Source: UMGS1519 sp050951095
GTDB lineage: Bacteria > Actinomycetota > Coriobacteriia > Coriobacteriales > Eggerthellaceae
DNA length: 64,000 bases
Direction: 5' to 3'
Assembly: GCA_050951095.1 (NCBI GenBank)
Contig: JBMNIQ010000005.1
Coordinates: 124,001 to 188,000 of the forward strand
Shown here in pieces: positions 52,675-60,407 of this stretch. The notes under the pieces are model-generated. The model ran no database searches and was not told the origin of the DNA. It saw only the letters and a list, made by a program, of their open reading frames with translations. The translations under genes were made by a program, and so were the position numbers. How positions within the stretch are numbered: the first letter of the stretch is position 1; every line of letters starts with the position of its first letter.

Positions 52675-53481
52675 ATGTCAGAACGCAACGGCGGGAAACC
52701 CGCCAAGAGGCGCACGGCGCTGATCGTGGTGCTGATCGTCTGCCTTATCGGTGCTGCGCTGGGCGTTGCCTACCTGGTGAACTACGGGATGACGGTGCAG
52801 CGCGCCCAGCAGGCGCAGTCCGAAACGTCTACGCCCGCAATGCCGTCGCAGGTCTCTTCCGAATCTTCCGAAAGCTCCGGCTCTGCCGAGAACCCCATTG
52901 ATTTCGCGTCCCTGAAAAAGAAGAACAAGGATGTGTACGCCTGGATCACCGTGCCCGGCACGAAGGTGAACTACGCCGTGTGCCAGCATCCGAAGAACAA
53001 TGCGTATTACCTCACGCATAATTCCGACGGCGATGCCGACGATGCGGGCGCCGTGTTCAGCGAGCTGTACAACACGAAGACGTTCAAAGACCCCGTGACC
53101 ATGCTGTACGGCCATTACGGGTTCGGCGGCGCCATGTTCACGTCGCTGCACGACTTCGAGGATGCGGACTTCTTCAAGCAGCACACGGAGTTCTATATCT
53201 ACACGCCCGGCCATATCTACACGTACCAGATTGTCAGCGCGTACCGCACGGACGACCGGCACCTCTTCTCCGTCTACGACTTCAGCAAGAAATCGCAGCT
53301 GAAGCAATTCGAGCACGACATCATGCATCCGAATTCCGTGTCGCAGAACGTCCGCAAGAACGTCAAGCTCACGGCGAAGGACACGTTCGCGGTGCTTTCC
53401 ACATGCAATTCCGTCAATGCGGGCGGCGACGGCCGCTATCTGGTCTGCGGGGTGAAAACCGGTGACACGAAAACAAAGTGA
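52675..53481 (+). CDS. srtB: Class B sortase
   Basis: A 268-residue membrane-anchored transpeptidase. A hydrophobic N-terminal segment (residues 13-35) anchors it; the catalytic domain shows 'AWITVPGTKVNYAV', the histidine in 'LYGHYGFGG', the cysteine in 'VLSTCNS' and the arginine in 'GDGRYLV', the order of class B sortases. The likely substrate is the SPATG protein just upstream. ATG follows GGGAGGGAG. The 3' end overlaps the LCP gene by 20 bases. Confidence 0.88.
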   Translation: MSERNGGKPAKRRTALIVVLIVCLIGAALGVAYLVNYGMTVQRAQQAQSETSTPAMPSQVSSESSESSGSAENPIDFASLKKKNKDVYAWITVPGTKVNYAVCQHPKNNAYYLTHNSDGDADDAGAVFSELYNTKTFKDPVTMLYGHYGFGGAMFTSLHDFEDADFFKQHTEFYIYTPGHIYTYQIVSAYRTDDRHLFSVYDFSKKSQLKQFEHDIMHPNSVSQNVRKNVKLTAKDTFAVLSTCNSVNAGGDGRYLVCGVKTGDTKTK

Positions 53482-54607
53482 CAGCAAGGTGACGAAGGTG
53501 ACCGTCACACCGGATCCGGAGAACGCGGACAACGTGACCATCCGCACGCGTAAGAAGCGCCGCAGTTCCGGCCGTTCGCGCTTCTTCCGCAAGCTGTCGC
53601 GCGGCAAGCGCATCGCACTTATCGTGGTGGCGGTCATCGTGGCAGTCATCGTGGCGGCGGCCATCGCGTTCGCCGTGCTTGCCAGCAGCGGCAATGCGAA
53701 CCTGCATCAGGATACTGCGGAGCTGCAGGACACCCCCGGTAACGTGACGCAGTCCGATCAGGGCAGCACGCTCACGTACAAGGGGCACACGTACAAGTAC
53801 AACGAGAACGTGGTCAGCTGCCTGTTCATCGGCCATGACGACGAAAGCGAATACGCGCAGCGCGCGAACTCGAACTGCGCGGACGCCATCGTGCTGGTTG
53901 CCATGGACACGCAGACGAAGAAGGCGAAGGCCATCATGATCCCGCGCAACTCGTACGTTGCCGTGGACATCTACCAGAACAACCAGTTCGTGGCCACGAA
54001 GAACATGAACCTCACGTTGTCGTACGCCGTGGACGTGAATTCCGAAAGCAAGTGCGCGGAGAACACCGCGAAGGCCGTGTCGCGCATCTTCTACAGCCTG
54101 CCCGTGAAGTATTACGTGTCGCTGGATGAGAAGGCGCTCTCGGATGCGGCCGACGCCGTGGGCGGCGTGGAGCTGACGGCGCTGCAGGACATTCCGGGCG
54201 CTTCGTACAAGAAGGGCGACAAGGTGCTGCTGATCGGCGACGCCGCGTACCGCTACGTGCAGTACCGCGACACGTCCGTATACGAATCCGCGCTGGACCG
54301 CCAGGCGCGCCAGGTGCAGTTCGTGAAGGCATTCGCCGCGAAGGCACGCAAGCAGGGCGCTTCGGGTATGGTGAAGATATTCAACAGCGTGTCCGGCAGC
54401 ACGGTCACGAACCTGGGCGCAAGCGAGGTGTCGTACCTGGCAAGCTGCTTCGCCAGCGGCCAGAACGCGCAGCTGGACATCACGCAGCTGAAGGGCAAGA
54501 CCTCGGTGTCCGCGGATGCGAACGGCGTGGAGCACGAGCATTACCACTTGAACAAGGACAGCGTGACGAAGGCCATGCTGGACGCGTTCTATACGCAAAT
54601 CGATTAA
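53462..54607 (+). CDS. LytR-CpsA-Psr (LCP) family phosphotransferase
   Basis: A 381-residue membrane protein. The basic N-terminal 45 residues are followed by one membrane helix (about 48-75) and an LCP domain on the outside: 'DAIVLVAMDTQTKKAKAIMIPRNSYV' holds the conserved Asp/Arg, and 'DRQARQVQFVKAF' the later Arg. LCP enzymes attach wall teichoic acid or capsule to peptidoglycan. The GTG at 53462 overlaps the sortase end by 20 bases; a GTG at about 53504 is an alternative start. It belongs to the surface operon. Confidence 0.85.
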   Translation: MTRKQSDSKVTKVTVTPDPENADNVTIRTRKKRRSSGRSRFFRKLSRGKRIALIVVAVIVAVIVAAAIAFAVLASSGNANLHQDTAELQDTPGNVTQSDQGSTLTYKGHTYKYNENVVSCLFIGHDDESEYAQRANSNCADAIVLVAMDTQTKKAKAIMIPRNSYVAVDIYQNNQFVATKNMNLTLSYAVDVNSESKCAENTAKAVSRIFYSLPVKYYVSLDEKALSDAADAVGGVELTALQDIPGASYKKGDKVLLIGDAAYRYVQYRDTSVYESALDRQARQVQFVKAFAAKARKQGASGMVKIFNSVSGSTVTNLGASEVSYLASCFASGQNAQLDITQLKGKTSVSADANGVEHEHYHLNKDSVTKAMLDAFYTQID

Positions 54608-54652
54608 CGGGACCATCCGTTTTCCGGAAACGAAAGGACGAACGATCGCGAG

Positions 54653-55324
54653 ATGACGCTATTCGAACTAATGAGGCTGCTGCGCAAGCACGTGCGCCTG
54701 GTCATCGGGCTGCCGGTGGTGTGCGCCGTCGTGTGCGCCATTGTGTGCTGGGGCTTCCTGCCGAACGAATACACGGCCGAGACCAGCATCTATGCGCTGA
54801 CGAAGGGCGACTCCCAGGCAACGGGGTCGGACGGCGTCACGTACGGCGACCTGAACGCTTCGCAGATGCTGGCGAACGACTTCGCGGAGCTGGCGCAGGA
54901 CGACCAGATCCAGAAGCGCACGGCCGAGAAGCTGGGCATGGAAGACCTTGACGACTACGACATCAAGGTCGTTTCGTCCACCACCACGCGCGTCATCAAG
55001 GTGGACGTGACCGGCACGGATCCGGACAGCGCCGCCGTGGTGGCGAACAAGCTGTCCACGGTCCTGGGCAACACGGCGAAATCCGTCATGGACGTGAAGG
55101 CCGTGAACGTCATCAGCGAGGCGCAGCCGCCCACGCAGCCCAGCGGTCCCAGCCGCACGCTGTACACGCTGGTCGCGTTCCTGGCGGGCCTGTTCGCCGC
55201 CATTGTCATCGTGGTGGTCATGGACATGATGAACACGTCCATCCGCAACGACGAGGAAGCGTCGCAGCTGCTGGACGCGCCGGTCATCGGCCGGTTTCCG
55301 ATGGGAAAGGAAGGTCGCCGCTGA
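54653..55324 (+). CDS. Chain-length determinant / kinase activator (Wzz, CapA-like)
   Basis: A 223-residue Wzz-family protein: two membrane helices (about residues 18-35 and 168-190) flank an extracellular region, and a short cytoplasmic C-terminus ('NDEEASQLLDAPVIGRFP') activates the following tyrosine kinase. In Gram-positive capsule systems this CapA-like protein and the kinase together control polymer length. One base overlaps the kinase start. Confidence 0.88.
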   Translation: MTLFELMRLLRKHVRLVIGLPVVCAVVCAIVCWGFLPNEYTAETSIYALTKGDSQATGSDGVTYGDLNASQMLANDFAELAQDDQIQKRTAEKLGMEDLDDYDIKVVSSTTTRVIKVDVTGTDPDSAAVVANKLSTVLGNTAKSVMDVKAVNVISEAQPPTQPSGPSRTLYTLVAFLAGLFAAIVIVVVMDMMNTSIRNDEEASQLLDAPVIGRFPMGKEGRR

Positions 55325-56088
55325 TGTTCGGTAAGAAGAAGCGCGCGCAGAACCAGCGCGCCACGGCCCAGATTGCCGCCGGCGATGCGCTGCGCCAGGC
55401 CGCAAACGCGCTGCTGGCGAACATCGAGTTCTCCAGCGTCGACACGGAGATAAAATCCGTGGCTGTCACGTCCGCAGCGCCGAACGAGGGCAAGTCCACG
55501 GTGTCGCTGGCGCTGGCCATTGCCGCGGGCAACAAGGGCAAGCGCACGCTGATTGTGGAGAACGACCTGCGCCGCCGCTCGCTGGGCACAGCGCTGAACA
55601 TGCATCCGGAGCACGGCCTGCACGCCGTGCTGACGAAGAAGGCGTCGCTGGAAGAGGCCGCCACGGCAACGGCGTACAAGAACCTGGATTTCCTGGACGC
55701 CGAGGCGGGTTTGCCGAATCCGGAGGAGATCCTGGCATCGCAGATGTACGGCAAGGTGATCCGCGAAGCGCGCGAGGCATACGACTTCGTGGTGGTGGAC
55801 ACGCCGCCCGTGGGCGTGTACGCGGATGCGCTGATGGTCAGCCGCGAAGTGGACGGCACGCTGCTGGTGATTCGCGAAGGAGAAACGAAGCGCAAGGAGG
55901 CCCAGCTGGCCGCCGAGCAGCTGCGCGGCGCCGGCGCCCACATCCTGGGCCTGGTCATGAACTGCCAGTCGTCCGATTCCACGGGTTCGTACGGGTATTA
56001 CGGCTACTACTACGAGGAGAAGTCCGTGCCTGCACACAGCCCGGAGGCGCAGAAGGCACGCGAAGCGGCGGCACAGACCGCCGAGTAG
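55324..56088 (+). CDS. Bacterial tyrosine kinase (CapB/CpsD-like)
   Basis: A 254-residue BY-kinase. Walker A is 'SAAPNEGKSTVS', and Walker B 'FVVVDTPPVG'. The Walker A' motif reads 'LIVENDLRRR', with Glu-Asn where the family usually has Asp-x-Asp, so metal binding may differ. The C-terminal tyrosine cluster (YGYYGYYYEE) is the autophosphorylation tail. Works with the upstream Wzz-like activator and the PHP phosphatase at 58360. Confidence 0.88.
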   Translation: MFGKKKRAQNQRATAQIAAGDALRQAANALLANIEFSSVDTEIKSVAVTSAAPNEGKSTVSLALAIAAGNKGKRTLIVENDLRRRSLGTALNMHPEHGLHAVLTKKASLEEAATATAYKNLDFLDAEAGLPNPEEILASQMYGKVIREAREAYDFVVVDTPPVGVYADALMVSREVDGTLLVIREGETKRKEAQLAAEQLRGAGAHILGLVMNCQSSDSTGSYGYYGYYYEEKSVPAHSPEAQKAREAAAQTAE

Positions 56089-56090
56089 AC

Positions 56091-56123
56091 GGGCGGCGCT
56101 GGCAGCCCGCCAGCCCACCGCCC
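56091..56123 (+). terminator. GC-rich hairpin after the kinase gene
   Basis: GGGCGG 56091-56096 and GCTGGC 56098-56103 pair with GCCAGC 56109-56114 and CCGCCC 56118-56123. No T run follows, so termination may be partial. Confidence 0.4.
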
Positions 56124-56327
56124 GCTGCACGCCGGGCGCCGCGCGGACAGCCGTTCGCCCGCGGTATGCGGCCTGCTATCAGGCATGTTGCGGCCTGCCC
56201 GTATACGATGTGCGCGGACTGTCGCAATCCAGCGATCGGGACGGCGGAACGCCGCGGGGCGGAACGTATAATCAAACACGGTTATGCAACAAGGCAGAAT
56301 TTGGGAGAAAGGCAGAGGGGAATTCCT

Positions 56328-57134
56328 ATGGAACAGACCAAGAATGCGTCGCGGGGGCTGCTTGCAGTTGCCGCGTCCGTGATTGCCGCTATCGCGCTGG
56401 TGCTGTGCTTCGGCCAGCAGGCGCAGGCATCGAACCTGGTATCGCCCGCGGCGCAGCTGCAGCCCGCCGGCCAGACCATCAAGGTGGGCGGCTACGGCAC
56501 GTACACCTTCACGCTGGTGAACGAGAAGACCGGCAAGCCCATCGCCGGCGTTCCCGTGACCTGGAAGTGGACCAACACGGGCGGCCACAAGTACGTGGAG
56601 GCCAAGATCTCCTCCAAGACCACCGTTACGAACAGCAAGGGCCAGGCAACCGTGAAGTTGAAGGGCCTGTCCAACGGCGTCAGCACCATCAAGGCAACGG
56701 CCATGCTGCCCACTACCGTCCGCTCCACCGAGCGTGAGGCGTCCGACGTGGCGGCCGTGACCGTGCGCGGTGCGGTGAACGGCACCACCAAGACCGCCAG
56801 CAGCAAGTCCTCCAAGGCCAAGTACAAGGTGAAGAGCTCCTCTACCTGCATCTATGTGAAGACCGCCGTAAAGGGCAAGAGCGCAACCGTGCCGAACACG
56901 GTGAGGATCTACGACAAGAACTACAAGGTTGTGGGCATTGGTTCCAAGGCCTTCAAGGGTTCCAAAGTCAAGACTGTCACCGTGAAGGCCAAGAGCCTGA
57001 CCAAGAAGGGCGTCAAGAACAGCCTGAAGTCCTCCAAGGTCAAGACCGTGAAGGTGTGCAAGGCCAAGTACAAGTCCGGCAAGTACTTCTCCAAGAAGAA
57101 CGCCGGCAAGACCGTGACCGTGAAGAAGTTCTAG
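56328..57134 (+). CDS. Secreted Ig-like (Big) and LRR-like Lys-rich protein
   Basis: A 268-residue exported protein. A signal peptide covers about residues 1-36 (cleavage after 'QAQA'). Residues about 40-145 are a bacterial Ig-like (Big_1-type) domain ('GQTIKVGGYGTYTFTLVNEK' start, 'GVPVTWKW', 'SNGVSTIKA'). Residues about 160-268 are very Lys-rich with an LRR_5/BspA-like pattern ('IGSKAFKGSKVKTVTV' repeats). No sorting signal or membrane anchor. ATG at 56328 has GAGGGG upstream. The Lys-rich part could be a substrate for the neighbouring transglutaminase-like protein; that is a guess. Confidence 0.7.
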   Translation: MEQTKNASRGLLAVAASVIAAIALVLCFGQQAQASNLVSPAAQLQPAGQTIKVGGYGTYTFTLVNEKTGKPIAGVPVTWKWTNTGGHKYVEAKISSKTTVTNSKGQATVKLKGLSNGVSTIKATAMLPTTVRSTEREASDVAAVTVRGAVNGTTKTASSKSSKAKYKVKSSSTCIYVKTAVKGKSATVPNTVRIYDKNYKVVGIGSKAFKGSKVKTVTVKAKSLTKKGVKNSLKSSKVKTVKVCKAKYKSGKYFSKKNAGKTVTVKKF

Positions 57135-57164
57135 TCCGAACATTATCCGGCACGTAACGGAAAG

Positions 57165-57206
57165 CAGGGGGCGAAGGGCGCATGCGTCTTTCGCCCCCTG
57201 TTATTA
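57165..57206 (+). terminator. Terminator after the Ig/LRR gene
   Basis: CAGGGGGCGAA 57165-57175 pairs perfectly with TTCGCCCCCTG 57190-57200, then TTATTATGAG. Confidence 0.75.
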
Positions 57207-57243
57207 TGAGAAGCAGTATTCGGCACCCGGGGGAGGGGAACGT

Positions 57244-58350
57244 ATGGGGATTATCGCGAAGGCACGCAAGCGCAGCAGCAACGGGCTCACGAGCGCGCCC
57301 GTGCCCTCATCCGGCTCCGCCGCACCCGCCTCCCTCGCTCTCGCCGCCCCCGCGCGCCTGCGGCCCCTGGCCTGCGCCCTCATGCTGGCCGCGGCGCTGG
57401 CATGCGCGCTGTTCGCGCTTGTAGCAACGCCCGGGCAGGCGCATGCGGGGTGGACCCACGCGCAGAACGTGGCGTACCAGCGTTCCGTGAAGGCCATCAA
57501 CAACTACAAGCACCAGCCCAAAGCCATTTCGGTGAACGTGAAGGACCTGCACCTTACGTACAAGCAGATTTGCGCGGTATACGACAAGGTGCATTACGAC
57601 GGACGCTACTTCTGGGTGAACACGTTCGGCAACCCGCCAAAGACCACGAAGAGCATCACCTACACCTGCTACCTGTCCGATACGCAGATCACCAAGCTGC
57701 GGCGCAGCATGGCGAAAAACATCAAGGCGGCCCTGAAGTGGGCGCCCAAGGAAATGTCCAGCGCCCAGCGTATCCATCTGCTGCACGACTGGCTTATCAA
57801 ACATTCGAACTATGTGTACGACGGCAACCTGAAGCACAAATACGTTATTGGCACCCTGGTGTACAAGAAGGGCGACTGCCTCAGCTATGCGTTGGGCATG
57901 CGCGTGCTGCTGCGGGAAGCCGGGTTCAAAACCTGCGTGGCGCTGGATCACAGCAAGAAGGGCAGCTTCCACGTGTGGGTGCGCGTGAAGTTCGGCGGCA
58001 CGTGGTACAACGTGGACCCTACCTGGGATAATTCGTACACCGGGCGCTATTTTTGGGTGCACAGCATCTGCCATAAGTACCTGCTGCGCAACGACTGGTA
58101 CATGAGCCAGGTGCACAAGCAGTTCATTACCACGGACAAGCACACCAGCCCGCTGTACGGGGCGAAGTATGCCAACACGAACTGGGAAAAGTGCTGTCGC
58201 AAGCATCTTTCAAAGGGCAGCACGTTCAGCACGGGCGGCACGAAGTACCGGGTCACGGGCGCGCGGAGTGTGAAGGCCATCAGCGGCAAGCATGCGAAGA
58301 GGGGCAAGCGCATCGGCTGGCGCGGCTACGTGTACACGGTGAAGGCATAA
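57244..58350 (+). CDS. Secreted transglutaminase-like protein
   Basis: A 368-residue exported protein. The hydrophobic signal region lies at about residues 37-62, with likely cleavage after 'QAHA'. The transglutaminase core shows the triad C212 in 'KGDCLSYAL', H243 in 'SFHVWVRV' and D258 in 'NVDPTWD', all consistent with the superfamily. The last 45 residues are basic. Such domains act as peptidases or crosslinkers. ATG at 57244 has GGGAGGGG. It sits between the Ig/LRR protein and the tyrosine phosphatase, whose start lies 9 bases after its stop. Confidence 0.8.
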   Translation: MGIIAKARKRSSNGLTSAPVPSSGSAAPASLALAAPARLRPLACALMLAAALACALFALVATPGQAHAGWTHAQNVAYQRSVKAINNYKHQPKAISVNVKDLHLTYKQICAVYDKVHYDGRYFWVNTFGNPPKTTKSITYTCYLSDTQITKLRRSMAKNIKAALKWAPKEMSSAQRIHLLHDWLIKHSNYVYDGNLKHKYVIGTLVYKKGDCLSYALGMRVLLREAGFKTCVALDHSKKGSFHVWVRVKFGGTWYNVDPTWDNSYTGRYFWVHSICHKYLLRNDWYMSQVHKQFITTDKHTSPLYGAKYANTNWEKCCRKHLSKGSTFSTGGTKYRVTGARSVKAISGKHAKRGKRIGWRGYVYTVKA

Positions 58351-58359
58351 GGAGCAAGC

Positions 58360-58986
58360 ATGCTGACAGACGAGCACTGCCATATTCTGTGGGATGTTGA
58401 CGACGGGTCCGCGAACTGGGACATGACAACGGCCATGTTGGATCAGGCGCGGGAAAGCGGCATAGAGCGCATTATCTGCACGCCGCATATGCGTTGGAGC
58501 GACTTCGACCGGGAAAAGGTAGAGCGGCATTTCCAGAAGCTGCAGGACTATGCGACGGGCGTGGAGCTGGTGCTGGGCTTCGAGGTGTTCTACGACCGCC
58601 TGATGCGCGTGGGCATAGAGCACGCGCCGGAGTTTGCCACGGCGGGCACGAACCGCATTCTGATTGAGTGGGACACCGGCGGGGCAGTGGCGTCGGATTG
58701 GGAGCAGACCATCTACAAGCTGCAGTCGAAGTACGGCCTGGAGGTGACCATCGCGCATCCGGAGCGGTATTCCACGGTGTGGGAGAACTGGGACACGGTG
58801 TATCGGTTTGCCGACATGGGATGCCGCATGCAGGTAAGCGCCGGGGATCTGTTTGCGGGGCACTTCAGCAAGGTGTCCAAGTGCGCGAAGCGTCTGATGA
58901 AGGAAGGGCTGTGCGATGCACTGGTGAGCGATGCCCACAAACCAGAACATTATGAAGACTTCCGTAAGGCATTGCGGAAGTATTAG
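58360..58986 (+). CDS. PHP-type tyrosine phosphatase (CpsB/YwqE-like)
   Basis: A 208-residue metal-dependent phosphatase. 'DEHCHILWDVDDGS' at the start, 'TPHM', 'EVF', 'AHPERY' and 'SDAH' are the PHP metal ligands in order. It removes phosphate from the tyrosine cluster of the BY-kinase at 55324 and so closes the capsule control circuit. The order kinase … phosphatase with two secreted-protein genes in between is unusual. Confidence 0.88.
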   Translation: MLTDEHCHILWDVDDGSANWDMTTAMLDQARESGIERIICTPHMRWSDFDREKVERHFQKLQDYATGVELVLGFEVFYDRLMRVGIEHAPEFATAGTNRILIEWDTGGAVASDWEQTIYKLQSKYGLEVTIAHPERYSTVWENWDTVYRFADMGCRMQVSAGDLFAGHFSKVSKCAKRLMKEGLCDALVSDAHKPEHYEDFRKALRKY

Positions 58987-59478
58987 TAAGCTCCACATAA
59001 CTTGTTTTTACAATGCGGGGCAAGTGACTAGCCCTTCAAGGATTTGTAAATTTCTTCGCCCTCATCTGCGATAACATTATTCAGGAAATTTAGGTAAGCA
59101 TTCTGCTTACAGTGGTTCAGTGGTTGTTAATTTTGGGGATTGAGAAGCCCGGGCAATGCCTGCGGCTTCGTGCAGATGTGAAACGGGTGGCGAATTTATG
59201 GGGATGCAACGGAATACCATTGCACAGAGTTTCGATGATACGAAGTTGTTAGCTGGCTATTCCGGACCCAATGCCGTTTCTCCTTTCTTGCAGAAGCAGG
59301 AAAGGCAATCCAACATGATGTTCTCACTGTTGACGGGCTCTTCTGACCAAGGAAGAGCCTGGGGTTTCCACGCACAAAATCAGCCTTCTGCAATCCGATC
59401 CGTTGCTTGCTGCCATACCGCAGGACAGGGTGGGTGCATTGGTGCGCTCTGCCTCTGTGCTGCAAAGGCGGTGGCAGC
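58987..59478 (+). promoter_or_regulatory. Structured leader region of the exopolysaccharide cluster
   Basis: An AT-richer 492-base gap with several perfect hairpins: GTAAGCA 59094-59100 with TGCTTAC 59104-59110; CCTTTCTTGC 59282-59291 with GCAGGAAAGG 59296-59305 (one G-U, AGAA loop); GGCTCTTC 59336-59343 with GAAGAGCC 59352-59359. A 94-codon frame (59198-59482) overlaps the next start by ATGA but looks non-protein-like, and the hairpins argue for a structured RNA. It may hold the promoter and antitermination or anti-termination-like signals for the cluster; no T run follows the hairpins. Confidence 0.45.
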
Positions 59479-60336
59479 ATGAGCGACACCGCCACGGCTG
59501 TAGAGGAAAAAACGTCGGCAGAGCGTGTTGCAGCCAGCAACGTCATTAACATGCAAGGCCGCTTCAGTGAAGTCGCGGCACTGAATCCTGATGATGCTGC
59601 TTATGTTCGTGGCGCGAGTGAACGTGAAGCGGCCCCTGTTCGTGCATATGGTCGTATCAGAGAAGAGCAGACTCCTGGTACTGCGGAGTTCGCTGCCAGG
59701 TGCAAAGAGTTGGATCATCGTTCCCTGGGGTACCGCCTGGTTAAGCGGATATTTGACATTGCATTCAGCGCGCTGGTGATTGTTGTCGGCTTTATACCTG
59801 GGCTTGTTCTGGCTTTGGTAGTGGCTGTGGATACGAAAAGCAGCCCCATCTATTCGCAGACGCGCGTGGGCAAATATGGCAGGCCGTTTAAGATCTATAA
59901 GTTCCGAACCATGGTTGCCGATTCCGACAATGTGGAAAAGTATTTCACGCCGGAGCAACTTAAGATTTGGAAGCGCGAGCGTAAGGTGGAAGACGACCCC
60001 CGCATTACGTCGCTCGGTCGTAAGCTGCGGGCAACTTCGTTTGACGAATTTCCGCAGTTCATCAACGTACTGTTCGGTCAAATCAGCATTATCGGCCCGC
60101 GAGTTATCACGTATGATGAGCTGGATCACTTCGGAAAAGACAAGGCCTTGTTGCTCAGTGTGAGCCCGGCAATTACAGGTGCATGGCAATGCGGACCCAG
60201 AAATGTTGCTACGTTCGATAATGGCCTGCGTCAGAAAATCGAATTGTCTTATGCAAGCAATGCGAGCCTTGAAGAAGATGCTCGAATCTTCTTTAAGACC
60301 ATTTCGGTAATGTTGATTAAAAGAACAGGAAAATGA
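59479..60336 (+). CDS. Initiating sugar transferase (WcaJ/WbaP-like)
   Basis: A 285-residue polyprenyl-phosphate sugar-1-phosphate transferase. About 90 polar residues precede one hydrophobic segment ('IFDIAFSALVIVVGFIPGLV' and on, about residues 94-118), then the catalytic domain: 'YSQTRVGKYGRPFKIYKFRTM', 'TSFDEFPQFINVLFGQISIIGPR' and 'SPAITGAWQ'. It loads the first sugar onto undecaprenyl phosphate. Codon use is visibly less GC-rich than upstream. The ATG follows GGCGG weakly. Confidence 0.87.
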   Translation: MSDTATAVEEKTSAERVAASNVINMQGRFSEVAALNPDDAAYVRGASEREAAPVRAYGRIREEQTPGTAEFAARCKELDHRSLGYRLVKRIFDIAFSALVIVVGFIPGLVLALVVAVDTKSSPIYSQTRVGKYGRPFKIYKFRTMVADSDNVEKYFTPEQLKIWKRERKVEDDPRITSLGRKLRATSFDEFPQFINVLFGQISIIGPRVITYDELDHFGKDKALLLSVSPAITGAWQCGPRNVATFDNGLRQKIELSYASNASLEEDARIFFKTISVMLIKRTGK

Positions 60337-60407
60337 GTGAAATCATGAACTTAAACTCAACGACTGGTTTTGCGCTACTGCGTTAATTAGGGTATATAGG
60401 TTTCGCC

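Noticed and set aside
59464..59481. GGCGGTGGCAGCATG resembling an ops/JUMPstart element for RfaH.
   Set aside because: The core GGCGGTAGC is not matched exactly and it overlaps the start codon, unlike real ops sites.
59198..59482. A 94-codon plus-strand frame ending in ATGA overlap with the sugar transferase.
   Set aside because: Only a weak ribosome binding site, no recognisable fold, and two stable hairpins lie within it; kept as leader RNA instead. The ATGA overlap leaves some doubt.
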